From the NCBI GenBank assembly GCA_024291935.2, contig JAGTYA010000024.1, positions 8,618,001 through 8,682,000 of the forward strand: a stretch of 64,000 nucleotides of DNA, read 5' to 3'. Shown here piece by piece: positions 40,217 through 51,074 of this stretch. Numbering within the stretch: the stretch's first letter is position 1; every line of letters starts with the position of its first letter. A program made the translations under genes and the position numbers. This DNA comes from Okapia johnstoni. Its lineage: Eukaryota > Chordata > Mammalia > Artiodactyla > Giraffidae. The notes beneath the pieces were generated by a model that was not told the origin of the DNA, made no database searches, and saw only the letters and a list, made by a program, of their open reading frames with translations.

Positions 40217-40426
40217 TGCGTGTGTACAAAGTCACTTCAGTCATGTCCAACTCTTTACGACCCTACAGACTAGCCTGCCAGACTCCTCTGTCCATGGATT
40301 TTCCAGGAAAGAATACTGGAATGAGTTGCCATGCCCTCCTCCAGGGGATCTTCCTAACCCAGGGATTGAAGCCTCGTCTCCTGCATTGCAGGCAGATTCT
40401 TTACCACTGAGCCACTGGAGAAGCCC
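40217..40426 (-). mobile_element. Bov-tA SINE
   Basis: Antisense copy with a 12-bp duplication, TCAATGATGCTG at 40205-40216 and TCAGTGATGCTG at 40427-40438. Confidence 0.92.
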
Positions 40427-40737
40427 TCAGTGATGCTGACTTCATCTTAATGCTGGCTCTTCTCATGGGCCCAGATGGTCAGCAGTGCTTCTAGGGATTC
40501 AGCCATGAGACCTCATATCCCACAGGAGCAGGAAAGTCAATTACAAATCTCTATTTCTCAAACCATAGTTTGGACCTGATTGACTTATCTAGGGTTGTGG
40601 GCTCTTCCTTGACCAAGCTGTGTCCTGGAGGATGGGACTTAGTGGCTTAAATCCAGAGGTTAGGAGAACAGACAGCAAATTTCACTACACATACCTTTCC
40701 TGAGGAGTCAGCCAGTACCTGGCACTGGAAGGTACTT

Positions 40738-40890
40738 TATTCATTGTCAACAGCTATTTAGTGAGTTCCTGCTATGTGCAAGAAATTATGCTAGATGCTG
40801 GTAAAAAGCAGTGAACAAGAAGATAAGGCCCCTGCCCTCATGGCCCTCAAAGTCTAATAGGGGAGACAGAAACATCTTAATGAACAAAGA
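40738..40890 (-). mobile_element. L2 remnant
   Basis: 'GTGAGTTCCTGCTATGTGCA', 'AGTGAACAAGAAGATAAGGC', 'CCCTGCCCTCATGGCCCTCA' in antisense L2 3' order. Confidence 0.65.
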
Positions 40891-41102
40891 CACTATAGTG
40901 TGATTAGTGCCAGAAAGGAGTTCCATGAACCTGGAGGAGAGGACCCTAAGCTGTTCTTACATGAAGGGAACTGGAGGGTCAGGAAAAGCTTTTGACAGGA
41001 GGTGGCATTGAAATTGAGACTTGAGGGTCCAAGTGAGACACAAGCTGACATTCTTTGAATACTTGGTAAAAAATTATTTAGAGCAGGGGCTAAGCAGTGT
41101 TT

Positions 41103-41224
41103 CTTGGAGAAGGAAATGGCAACCAATTCCAATTCTTGCCTGCAGAATCCCATGGACAGAGGAGCCTGGCAGGCTACAGTCCATGGGGTCGCAGAGTCAG
41201 ACATGAGTGAGCATGCACACACAG
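41103..41224 (+). mobile_element. Bov-A monomer SINE
   Basis: Single Bov-A unit ('GGAGAAGGAAATGGCAACCA' to 'GTCAGACATGAGTGAGCATG') with an 11-bp duplication AAGCAGTGTTT at 41092-41102 and 41225-41235. Confidence 0.88.
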
Positions 41225-41532
41225 AAGCAGTGTTTGGGGAAAGGGTAGAGAAGAAAGCCCCAGGTAACCACACTTAGCTTCCTGATCTTTCTAAGGAAGC
41301 TGTGATGATTAGCCCCCAAACACCAAGCCTGTAGACCCCACAGAGCAAAACAAAAAAAGCTTGCTGCTCAGTGTAGCCCTGAATGTTGCTTAGACTCACC
41401 CTTGACCTCCCAACCCCGAAGCCTGACCCACATCCTTCTTCCAACAGTATACAGAGCTCTCCCTGAGCTGAGTGCTAGTAAATAGAATGTTCTCCAGCAT
41501 GTGTGGAGCTGAAAAGTGAGGCACTGTGCCAC

Positions 41533-41668
41533 TTGTTGTTGTTGTTCGGTTGCTTAGTCGTGTCTGACTCTTTGTGACCCCATGGACTGCAGCACGCCAG
41601 GCTTCCCTGTCCTTTACCATCTCCCAGAGCTTTCTCAAACTCATGTCCATTGAGTCGGTGATGCCAGG
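41533..41668 (-). mobile_element. BovB LINE, 3'-terminal fragment
   Basis: TTGTTGTTGTT tail, 'TTAGTCGTGTCTGACTCTTT', 'TGGACTGCAGCACGCCAGGC', 'CATTGAGTCGGTGATGCCA'. Strongly 5'-truncated. Confidence 0.88.
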
Positions 41669-42127
41669 CAGAGGGCCTGCTCTCCTGGAACTCACCTGCC
41701 TTTTTATTTATGTCCACAAGTGATGGTGCCAAAAGACACATAAATACAGCTCTGAAAAGTGCTATGAAGGAGGAAATCTAAAGGCCACGAGATTTGTTAA
41801 CAGCATGGAGTGGTGGTAGGATGGGTCGTTTGGGTCATGGAAGGCCTCTCAGCATAAGACATTTATCACTAAGAAATATAAGACTGATATATATACTAAG
41901 ACTCATGAGTAGCAATTGGCTAAGTAAGCAGTGGAGGGAAGAGCACCATGGGTGCAGGGAATGAATGAGCCTGGCTGCTCTACCGAGAACTGAAGTGGAA
42001 GATTAAATCAGGAGTTGGGGCAAGCAAGGGAGAGAGAAAGGTATTAGGAAGCTCCATTGTGCCTGTAGTTACAAGCCTTGTCTCCAACCCAACTTTATCA
42101 GTAGTTAAGCCCATAGTCTTTCTATTT

Positions 42128-42254
42128 TTTATTTGTTTATTTTTGGTCAAACTTGGTGGCATGCAGGATCCAAGTTCCCAGATCAGGGATCAAACCCATG
42201 CCCCCTGCAATGGAAGTGTGGAGTCCTAATCACTGAAGTGCTGGGGAAGTCCCA
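42128..42254 (-). mobile_element. CHR-2-type SINE
   Basis: 'TTATTTTTGGTCAAACTTGG', 'CCAGATCAGGGATCAAACCC' and a diverged head 'CACTGAAGTGCTGGGGAAGT'. Confidence 0.82.
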
Positions 42255-42429
42255 AGCCCCTATCTTTATCTCTCCATCTTCCTGATTTCCTTTCCTATTT
42301 CCTAATGGATCCAGATCTCAACTGAGGGGGAAGAGGTGTGATGATCAGTCCCCAAATATCGGCAAAGGCAGGGGCCAGATCCTGTGGGGTCGGGAAGACC
42401 ATGTGATGGATTTTGAGGTAAAAGTAATG

Positions 42430-42893
42430 GGTCATTGAAGTTCTTTTTAAAGTTGTGGTGAAATATGCATAATGTAAAGTTAATCATGTTTCAAAGTACA
42501 GTTCAGTGGGATTAAGTACATTTACCTTGTTGTGCAGCCATCAGCAGCATCCATCTCCAGAACTTTTTCATTTTCCCGAACTGAAACTCTGACCATTAAA
42601 CAATAACCTTCATTCCCTCCTCCCTCTGTCCCTGGCAATCCCTATTTTGCTATTTGTCTCTATGAATTTGACTGCTCTAGGTAATTCATGTAAGCGTTAT
42701 ATAATATACAATAATATTTGTCCTTTTGTGTCTAACTTATTTCACTTAGCATAATGTGTTCAATTCGTGTAGCATGTCAGAATTTCATTTTTAAAGCTGA
42801 ATAATCTTCTATTGTATGTATAAATTACTTTTAGTTTATCCATTCACTCACTGATTTTTATCTACTCATCCTTCCATCACCAAAGGATTTAAA
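42430..42893 (-). mobile_element. LINE-1 3' UTR (antisense)
   Basis: 'GTGGTGAAATATGCATAATG', 'GTGCAGCCATCAGCAGCATC', 'TTTCACTTAGCATAATGTGT', 'GTTTATCCATTCACTCACTG': the classic order of an antisense old L1 3' end. Confidence 0.75.
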
Positions 42894-43194
42894 AAATTTT
42901 TTAATTAATTAACTTCTGTATTTGTGGCTATGCTGGGTCTGCGTTGCTGCATTCTGGCTTTCTCTCATCACAGACTGGGTTTATTGCTGTGGCTTCTCTT
43001 ATTGCAGAGAACGGGCTCTAGAGGCACAGGCTTCAGTAGTTGTGGTTCATGGTCTCTAGAACACAGGCTCACTAGTTGTGGAGGACGGGCTTAGCTGCTC
43101 TGTGGTGTGTGGAATCTTCCCGGACCAGGGATCAAACCCCTGTCCCCTGCGTTGTAAGGCTGACTTTTAACTACTGGACCACCAGGGAAGTCCC
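42894..43194 (-). mobile_element. CHR-2-type SINE nested in L1
   Basis: Near full-length antisense copy ending 'TACTGGACCACCAGGGAAGT', with the duplication CACCAAAGG just before and after it. Confidence 0.88.
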
Positions 43195-44039
43195 ACCAAA
43201 GGGTCTTAAGTAGAAATGATGGGATTTCCAGTTTAAAAGATCACTTAACTGCCAATTGGAGATTGGATCAAGGGTGAGTGAAGGGAGTATGGGGAGGTCA
43301 GTTGCAAAGGTTTCAGCGAGAGATGATGCTGGCCTGGGTTAGGCTGTGATCAGAAAGATGAGAGAAGTAGATTTAAGGGCAGGTAGGCGAGTGCACAGGG
43401 TCTGGTCTTTTAGGTTTGGAGTGGGAAGGACAAATTGTCAAGGAATACTCGATTGAACTCAGTTTCCCTTAAGGAATCAGAACTGAGGGTGTTCACTGAG
43501 GTGAAGATAAGTTGTCTTCTCTTGACATCTCAAGCTTCCTTCTCACCAGTTCTGCTTTCTGGGGAAACCAGACTGAGTCACCAAGAAGTGTACTCATTAT
43601 AATTTGGCTTTCCCTCCTGCCTTTTAACAGAGAGAGGACACACCAATCTTCTCGTGTGTGCATTCTTGTTAAATTTATCTTTGTAAATTCTTAGATTGAT
43701 ACCTGCTTTACTGACTGAATCAGACTGTGTTGCTTGGTTTTTGTCAGCCCATCGATGAAAGATGAATGCCCTTGTGGAGGGCTGCAGGAAGTCAGAGTTC
43801 TGACATTGTGAAGCTGAGTGCCAAACTCAGGGCCAAGGGAGATTCTGCCTTGTGAGCCCTTCTCCTGCCAGTCAAACTTGTTGTGGACACACCTTTCCAT
43901 ACTACTGTATTATATATGCTGAGGATTCTAGTTAAATTCTAGGTAGTCTGGTTAAGGAGGTAGGTGATTGAGCTGGACTGTAGTTATGCTGTGTCTCACA
44001 GCTTGTCCCGCTCTCTACTGGTGAAGATAAATGACATTT
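43195..44039. other. Non-coding intergenic DNA
   Basis: No gene or recognised repeat. The longest open frames have no domain and no conserved start context. Confidence 0.4.
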
Positions 44040-44270
44040 TAACAAAGCAGTCTGTCAAGGATCCTTTCAAAAATCAATCCCACTTCTGAGAATTGAGCCT
44101 AAGGGAATAATTTAAAACGTGGCTTTCAATATAGCACTATTGATAACTCTGAGAAGCTAAAAGCAAAAGATGTGTCCAACAATACATCTATAGGATGGGG
44201 TATTCTGCGGCCGTTGATGTGTCCAACAATACATCTATAGGATGGGGTATTCTGCGGCCGTTAAAAAAGA
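44040..44270 (+). mobile_element. LINE-1 ORF2 3' remnant with internal tandem duplication
   Basis: 'CAATCCCACTTCTGAGAATT', 'AATATAGCACTATTGATAAC', 'GTCCAACAATACATCTATAG' in sense L1 order, ending in 'GGCCGTTAAAAAAGA'. Confidence 0.6.
44169..44262 (+). repeat. Perfect 47-bp tandem duplication
   Basis: The 47-bp segment at 44169-44215 (begins GATGTGTCCAACAATACA, ends TCTGCGGCCGTT) is repeated exactly at 44216-44262. No mismatch is seen between the units. Confidence 0.97.
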
Positions 44271-44559
44271 GGAATTCTCCTCTGCAATCACCCTGTTTCT
44301 TCAGTCTTCTGACTTTATTGAGTCTTTCAATGGCTAAGTCAGAGACCTCTCTTGGTAAATGTCACACTGCACTTGAAAATATGTGGGTTATTTTCAAATA
44401 TCTTTTGATATTGATCTCTAACGTAATTCCATAAAATAAGAGAACAGACTCTGTATGATTTCAATACCTGTCTACCATGAAATTTCTGCACCTGATCTTA
44501 TGCCTCTGGATATGTTCCAGGGTCTCCTAGTTTATATTCTACGGGAACTTGAATAGAAT

Positions 44560-44712
44560 TTGTATCCTACTGTTGTGTGAAAATTGTACAAATATTAATT
44601 ATGTCAACTTGTTTCATAATGCTTTTCAGGTCTACTATATTCTTATACTTCTCTGTACATTCATTCTATTAATTTCTGAGAGTTTGATATTGAAACTCCA
44701 ACTAAAAATCTT
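44560..44712 (-). mobile_element. LINE-1 ORF2 fragment (antisense)
   Basis: 'AATTATGTCAACTTGTTTCA', 'TCAGGTCTACTATATTCTTA' and 'TTTGATATTGAAACTCCAAC' match antisense L1 ORF2. Confidence 0.6.
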
Positions 44713-44730
44713 ATAACCTCAGATTATAAG

Positions 44731-44767
44731 ATTATAATCTCATAATCTCAGATTATGAGATTATAAC
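44731..44767. repeat. Near-perfect palindrome (fold-back)
   Basis: Arms 44732-44748 and 44750-44766 are exact reverse complements (17 bp) around one central C; the core arm is AATCTCATAATCT / AGATTATGAGATT. Direct copies of TTATAACCTCA lie at 44711-44721 and 44761-44771. Confidence 0.95.
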
Positions 44768-44770
44768 CTC

Positions 44771-45560
44771 AAAAATCAATGACCTCAGATATGCAGATGA
44801 TACCACCCTTATGACAGAAAGTGAAGAACTAAAGAGCCTCTTGATGAAAGTGAAAGAGGAGAATGGAAAAGTTGGTTTAAAGCTCAACATTCAGAAAACT
44901 AAGATCGTGGCATCTGGTTCCATCACTTCATGGCAAATAGATGGGGAAACAGTGGAAACAGTGAGAGACTTTAATTTTTTGGGCTCCAAAATCACTGCAG
45001 ATGGTAACTGCAGCCATGAAATTAAAAGATGCTTGCTCCTTGAAGGAAAGTTATGACCAAACTAGACAGCCTATTAAAAAGCAGAGACATTACTTTGCCA
45101 ACAAAGGTCTGTCTAGTCAAAGCTATGGTTTTTCCAGTAGTCATGTATGGTTGTGAGAGTTGGACTATAGAGAAAGTTGAGCACCAAAGAATTGATGCTT
45201 TTGAACTGTGGTGTTGGAGAAGACTCTTGAGAGTCCCTTGGACTGCAAGGAGATCCAACCAGTCCGTCTTAAAGAAATCAGTCCTGAATATTCATTGGAG
45301 GGACTGATGCTGAAGCTAAAACTCCAATCCTTTGGCCACTTGATGCAAAGAAATGACTCATTTGAAAAGACTCTGATGCTGGGAAAGATTGAAGGCAGGA
45401 ACAGAGGGGGGCCGACAGAGGATGAGATGGTTGGATGGCATCCCTGACTCAATGGACATGAGTTTGAGCAACCTCCAGGAGTTGGTGATAGACAGGAGGC
45501 CTGGCGTGCTGCAGTCCATGGGGTTGCAAAGAGTTGGGCTGACTGAACTGAACTGAGCAT
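44771..45560 (+). mobile_element. BovB LINE, 3' third
   Basis: Starts within the RT domain at 'GACCTCAGATATGCAGATGA' and encodes C-terminal ORF pieces (44811-45056 and 45053-45307, in shifted frames, for example CLVKAMVFPVVMYGCESWT). It ends at 'GGTTGCAAAGAGTTGGGCTG' plus ACTGAACTGAAC. Confidence 0.92.
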
Positions 45561-45569
45561 CATCATACA

Positions 45570-46220
45570 GTTGATCCCTTTTAAACATCCCCTCCATGCT
45601 ACCCCTTTCCCTATGGTGACCTGATAGTCTATCGTCTGTATCTACATGTTTGTTTTTGTTTGGTTTATTCATTTATTTTTTTTGTTCATTTGTTTATTAG
45701 TTTCTTATGTTCCACATATGAATGAAATTCATACAGAATTTGTCTTTTCCTGACTTATTTCACTTAGTACAATACCACACCGTCAAGGTCCATCCATGCC
45801 ATTGCAAATTGCTGGAGTTCATCTTTTTAAATGGTTGATTCGTATTTCAATGGGCTTCCCTGGTGACTTAGTGGTAAAAAAAAAAATCTGCCTCCCAATG
45901 CAGGAGGCACAGTTCAATCCCTGGGTTGGGAAGATCCCCTGGAGAAAGAAATGACAACCCAGTCCAGTATGCTTGCCCGGGAAATCCCATGGACAGAGGA
46001 ACTGGGTGAGTTACAGTCCACGGGGTCACAAAAGAGTCAGACACAACTGAACAACTAAACGATAACAACAAAAGTGTTCCAACGGTTGATTAGTACTCCA
46101 TCATCTCATGGTGTGTATACCATATCTTCTTTATCTGCTCATCCACGGATGGGAGCTTGGGTTGTTTCCATATCTTGTCTGCTGTAAATGGGGCTGTTAT
46201 GAACATGCAGCTGAAGATAA
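45570..46220 (-). mobile_element. LINE-1 3' region (antisense), split by Bov-tA
   Basis: 'GTTCCACATATGAATGAAAT', 'CATCCATGCCATTGCAAATT' and 'GGTTGATTCGTATTTCAATG'. Beyond the SINE come 'GGTTGATTAGTACTCCATCA' and 'TGGGTTGTTTCCATATCTTG'. Confidence 0.78.
45852..46070 (+). mobile_element. Bov-tA SINE nested in L1
   Basis: Sense copy from 'GGCTTCCCTGGTGACTTAGT' to 'CAGACACAACTGAACAACTA' and an AAC-type tail. Confidence 0.9.
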
Positions 46221-46278
46221 GAGGATTGCTTTTTGCTTGGTGAACCTCTTCCCTTTTCCATTCTCTTTGTGATTCTTT

Positions 46279-46366
46279 TTCTTTTTGCCCAGGGATTAAA
46301 CCCGTGCCCCCTGCACTGGAAGTGCAGTCTTAACCACTGGTTCCCCAGAGAATTCTTTCCATCCTG
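46279..46366 (-). mobile_element. CHR-2-type SINE, strongly truncated
   Basis: 88-bp antisense head ('CAGGGATTAAACCCGTGCCC', 'TAACCACTGGTTCCCCAGAG') with a 13-bp duplication TTTGTGATTCTTT at 46266-46278 and 46367-46379. Confidence 0.85.
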
Positions 46367-46384
46367 TTTGTGATTCTTTATGTA

Positions 46385-46640
46385 ACATTGTTTGGAAATA
46401 GCAGCTAACACTGATTGAGTGCTTATTCTGTGCCAGGCTTTATGATTATGGAAATGTACACTTTACATTTATTAGCTTATTTAATTTTCACGACAACCCT
46501 ACGAGGTAGGTTTTTCCCCTCCATTGTACGGATGGGGAAACTGAGGCATAGAGAGATTAAAGAATTTGACCAAAGCTACACAGCCCTAAGTAGCAGATCT
46601 AGAATGGAAGCTCAGCAGTAGTCCGGCTCCAGAGGCTGCA
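46385..46640 (-). mobile_element. MIR SINE
   Basis: 'GTGCTTATTCTGTGCCAGGC', 'TTTCACGACAACCCTACGAG', 'GGGGAAACTGAGGCATAGAG', 'ACCAAAGCTACACAGCC': a well-preserved antisense MIR. Confidence 0.82.
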
Positions 46641-48184
46641 GACTTAATCACTAGGTTGTATTACTCCTCAAAAACTAAAGTTAGAACACTAAATGGCCTC
46701 AGGCCTTTGTGACTGTGAGTCCCTGGGCAATGAGCCCTTTTGCTCTCCTCTCAGAGGGATTGACCCTGTCTTCTGGGAGGCCCCAGCTAGTTGGGTACAT
46801 CAAGGTACTCAAGGGGGTGAAGAGGGCAGTGAGGGGTGGAGAATAGCACCAGGAGAAAGCAGGTAAGCAGGAGGGTCATGGCTTGCCCGTCCCACACAAT
46901 AGGGGCAGAGGTTTCTGTCACCCAGTTCCCCACCCGGAAGCCAGAGAGGGCCACTCTTCCAGACTGGGCGGTCATGAGGTCTGGTCAACAGGCCTGGTTC
47001 TGCCACCCACTTCCTGGAAGTCGTCCCGCCCCCACATCCCACTCTGTTCCTGGAAGTTAAAGGAACTGGGCCTGGGTGTTTATGTGGCCTGAGCAGGACG
47101 CCCGTCTTTGGCTCACACCACCCACGGCAAGGCTCGATGCTGCTGGCAGAGGGCATCTGAGTCCCTGCCCAGAGGCTCACCTGCTGTGTGGCCTACGGCG
47201 TGTTCCTTGACCTCCCAGGAGCCTCAGTTTCCCCATGCGCACGAAGGGACTCAAGGCGGCCGTGTGGATGACGCATTTGGCATCGCGGCCTGGCACTCTC
47301 CAGCACCTCAAACAGGGTGGCTATTGTTATTATCATCCTGCCGCCCTCATTCTCTTCAGAGCCACGGAAGGGCTGGAGAGATGAGCTCAAAAGGAACTCA
47401 GATGTCTCAGCTGCCAGGAGGGCATGTCTTTCTAATCAGCACAAGTGTCAGCGTCCAGTTATTAATACCCCACCAGCCCCACCAGCTCTTGGATTTAGCA
47501 TTCCAAAGCTGAGGTGGAGGTTGCAGGGGCGGGGCTGCGGAACAGGTGGCCGAGGGCTGGAGACGGAGCCCACGCTCTCTGTGGGAGCAGTTGGCCCCTT
47601 CTCCCACCAGACACCCTCCACCTGCAGTCTAGGGTCTGGGAAGGTGTGAAATTCCTGCATGAAGTGAGCTCTAGGCGGTTGAATTCTCAGTCCCCTAAGG
47701 ACACAGCACTGTCCTTCCAGGAATGCAATACCCAAGTGAGGCAAGGCCCCCCAGTGATGCTTCTGGAAGAGACAAATCAACTCATGGAATCATGGAATAT
47801 TGAAGGTGGAAGGGGGCTCAGAGAGCCCCTCAACCTGCCTTAGTGGCTTAGGGCTCAGTCTCCGGGCTCAGACAGACACCTGGGTGACTGGGAAAATCAA
47901 TAACCCTTAGTTTCTTCCACTGTTAACGGAATAGTAATGACTCCCAAGTCTTTTGTGTAGTGTAGACACTTTCATTTGGTCTCTGAAAGAACAAACGAAA
48001 TAACCCATACGTGCACTGTCTGGTAGGGAGTAGCCTAACCTCCTCTGTCATATGTGACTTCCTTCTTGCTCCTTCCTGTGTGAGCGACAGACCTCAAAGG
48101 AAAAAGTTCTTCCGGGAATTTCCCTTTCTCCTACCTGAGTTAAAAATTTCATCAGACAGTGTTTCTTTGTTTTCTTAAATGACT
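46641..48184. other. GC-moderate single-copy non-coding region
   Basis: No exon could be supported, although several overlapping frames are open because of GC content. A sense MIR-like remnant lies near 47180-47260 ('GTTCCTTGACCTCCCAGGAG', 'CAGTTTCCCCATGCGCAC'). Two STAT-type TTCCTGGAA motifs lie at 47011-47019 and 47047-47055. Confidence 0.4.
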
Positions 48185-48639
48185 TAAAAAAAATAAAACT
48201 TTACTGTATTTAGAGTATTTTTAGGTTCACAGTAAAAATGAGCAGAACGTAGAATCGTCATATACCCCTGTCCTCCCCACCCTGAGCCTCCCCTACCGTC
48301 GACATTGTGCGCCATGGCATTACACTTGTTACAATAAATAAACAGGCATTGACACATCACTATCACCCAAAGTCTCTAATTGACATCACTGTGTGTATGA
48401 GTTTTGACAAGTGTGTAATGATATGTATTTACCATTCTAGCACCATGTAGAATATTTTTATTGCCCTAAAAATGCCCCGTGCTTTATGGATTACTCTCTC
48501 TCCCCAGACTCCCGGCAATCACTGAACTTTTCACTCTTTCCCTACTCTTGCCTTTTTCAGAATATCATATGGTTAGAATCATACAGTATTCTCAGATTGA
48601 CTTTTTTCACTTAATAATATGCCTTTACATTTTCTCCAT

Positions 48640-48762
48640 TTTTTGGTGGTGAGAGGGGTGCACCTCATTGCACACAGGATCTTAGTTCCCTGACCAGGGA
48701 TTGAACTCTTGCCCCCTGCAGTGGAAGATGGGAGTCTTAACCGCTGAAGCAAGGAAGTCCCT
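48640..48762 (-). mobile_element. CHR-2-type SINE nested in L1
   Basis: 'GGATCTTAGTTCCCTGACCA' to 'ACCGCTGAAGCAAGGAAGTC', flanked by TTCTCCAT copies. Confidence 0.85.
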
Positions 48763-49114
48763 TCTCCATGTTTGTATGTGATTTGAGAGCTCTTTTTTGG
48801 TGTGTGTGCTAAATATTCCATTGTATAATATAATGGCTCATGCCACAGTTTATTTATTCATTCACTCATTGAAGGATACCTTGGTTGCCTCCAAGTTTTG
48901 GCAATGATGAATAAAGCTGCTATAAACATTCACATGCAGGTTTTCATGTGGACACAAATTTTCAACTCTTTTGGGTAAATGCCAAAGTGTATGATTGCTA
49001 GATCACGTGGTGAGAGTATGTTTAGCTTTGTAAAAAATTGTCACACTATCCTTCCAAAGTGGCTGTATCATGTTGCATTCCAAATAGCCATGAATGAGAC
49101 TTGCTACTGCTCCT

Positions 49115-49324
49115 CAGGCTTCCCTCATAGCTCAGTTGGTAAAGAATCTGCCTGCAGTGCAGGAGACCCAGGTTCTATTCCTGGGTCAGGAAGATACCCT
49201 GGAGAAGGAAATGGCAACCCACTCCAGTATTCTTGCCTGGACAATCCCATGGACAGAGGAGCCTGACAGGCTACAGTCCATGGGGTCACAAGAGTCGGAC
49301 TCGACTTAGTGACTAAACCACCAC
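49115..49324 (+). mobile_element. Bov-tA SINE nested in L1
   Basis: Complete sense copy ('GGCTTCCCTCATAGCTCAGT' to 'GACTCGACTTAGTGACTAAA'), flanked by ACTGCTCC copies of the L1 text. Confidence 0.93.
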
Positions 49325-49412
49325 CACTGCTCCACACCTTCCCCAGCATTTGGTGTGGTCAGTGTTTTGGGTTGGGCCATTCTTATGGGTGTGTAGTGGT
49401 ATCTCATTGTTA

Positions 49413-49588
49413 GTTTTTTTTTTGGCTGTGCTGGGTCTTAGTTGTGGCACACAGGATCTTTGATCTTTCTTGCAGCATGGGAACTCTTCAGTGTGGCATG
49501 TGGGATCTAGTTCCCTGACCAGGGATCGAACCAGGCCTCCTGCATTGGGAACACGGAGTTTTAGCCACTAGACCACCAAGGAAATCTC
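49413..49588 (-). mobile_element. CHR-2-type SINE nested in L1
   Basis: 'GGCTGTGCTGGGTCTTAGTT' to 'CCACTAGACCACCAAGGAAA' in antisense. Confidence 0.88.
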
Positions 49589-49850
49589 TCTCACTGTTTT
49601 AATTAGCAGTTCCCTAATGACATATATGTTGCATGTCCTTTCATATGCTTATTGGCCATTGATATATCTTCTTTAGTGAGCTGTTCAGATCTGTTGCCCA
49701 TGTTTTAATTCATTTGTTAATTTTCTTATCGTTGTTTTAAGACTTCTTTGTGTATGTTGGATAGCAGTTCTTTATCAAATGTCTTTTGCAAATATTTTCT
49801 CCCAGTCCGTGGTTTGTTGTTTCATTCTTCTGATTGATTTTTATTAATGA

Positions 49851-50597
49851 TGCAATGTGTTTTTTCTTAATATTATAAAAAGGTATAATTACGTGTCACA
49901 TGAATAGCAGCAGGAAGGCTTAACTTTGCCAGTGCCTTCGTCTATGAGGGACCTCACTTTTGGTCGGTGTACCAGGCAGTGTGGCACCCTCCCTGGTGTA
50001 CGCTGTGGTCCAGAGAAGGAGTGTGACTGGCTGGAGATGGCACAGCATATTCATGAAGATGATATGTCCATCTTATGTGCATAATCTTCACAGTAACCAG
50101 ACCACTGACTTGGCTATTCAACAGATATTTTTTTTCAATAGATTTTTTTTAATTGACTCAGTTCTAGGAGTCTCTCTGTGAGATTCCTAGAATGCTCCTT
50201 TTTTTTCCTTGACTTAAAAAAATTGCAGAAACCATAATATGACAACAGCAGAGACAGAAGATATTTCCAAAACAGAAAATGTTAAAAAAAAAACCCACCC
50301 ATAATAACACCTCAATAAATCAACCATTTCACTTTTCTGAGAATTCTGTCTATCTAGGAAAGGTTGGGACGAGAAAGCATCTTAGTGTATCTTATACTTT
50401 AAAAATTTTACTTGTTTCAGGTTTTAGTTTTCAAAATGGTATTTTAGAATGGGTGCATCATATTCCATCTGTTCCTTAAACATGCCAAGCTCATGGCAGC
50501 TCTGGAGTGAACTTCCCCCAGGTCGCCATGTGGCGGCCCCTCCACGCCATTCAGGTCCCCTCTTTGGGGTCTTCCTTGAACATCTTATCTAAAGTTT
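49851..50597. other. Non-coding intergenic DNA
   Basis: No gene or recognised repeat; AT-rich tracts at 50120-50230. Confidence 0.35.
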
Positions 50598-50735
50598 TGC
50601 AAGTTGGGAAGATCCCCTGGAGAAGGGAAAGGCTGCCCACTCCACTATTCTGTTCTGGAAAATTCCATGGACTGTATAAGTCCATGGGGCCGCAAAGAGC
50701 TGGACACAACTGAGCGACTTTCACTCACTCACTCC
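50598..50735 (+). mobile_element. Bov-tA SINE, head missing
   Basis: 'GGGAAGATCCCCTGGAGAAG' to 'GACACAACTGAGCGACTTTC' with a CACT-type tail. Confidence 0.85.
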
Positions 50736-50819
50736 ATCTTATTATCCTGTTTTATTTTCTTGATAGCATTTACACTATCAGAAATTCTTTATTCATATCT
50801 GTGTCTGCCTTCTCTCACC

Positions 50820-50945
50820 AGAATATAAATTCCATGAGGACAGGGAACTTTTCCATCTTGCTTGATCTGTATCTCTAGTGCTTACGACAGTGCCTGGCAC
50901 ATAGTAGTTATTCAGTAAATATTTATTTAATTGACTCAATTCAGA
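50820..50945 (+). mobile_element. L2 3'-end remnant
   Basis: 'TTCCATGAGGACAGGGAACT', 'CAGTGCCTGGCACATAGTAG', 'TTCAGTAAATATTTATT' in sense L2 order. Confidence 0.75.
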
Positions 50946-51074
50946 AGACCACAGTTTTTCAATTTGGTCATTGATTTTCTATGTTGTTTGCTGAATTAGT
51001 TGATGCTGCAAGAGATGTCTCAGGAAATCAGTGTATCGGGGGTTTGGGAGGAAGGTTTTGGCAAAAGACTTGGG

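Larger units (their letters stand above)
48185..49850 (-). mobile_element. LINE-1 3' UTR and ORF2 end (antisense) with three nested SINEs
   Basis: The order is collinear and continuous across three insertions: 'TTTTTAGGTTCACAGTAAAA', 'CATTGACACATCACTATCAC', 'CATGTAGAATATTTTTATTG', 'GGTTAGAATCATACAGTATT', 'GCCTCCAAGTTTTGGCAATG', 'TCAACTCTTTTGGGTAAATG', 'TGTAGTGGTATCTCATTGTT' and 'AAATATTTTCTCCCAGTCC'. Confidence 0.88.

Noticed and set aside
45165..45566. 133-codon minus-strand frame and similar frames antisense to BovB
   Set aside because: Antisense shadows of BovB ORF sequence.
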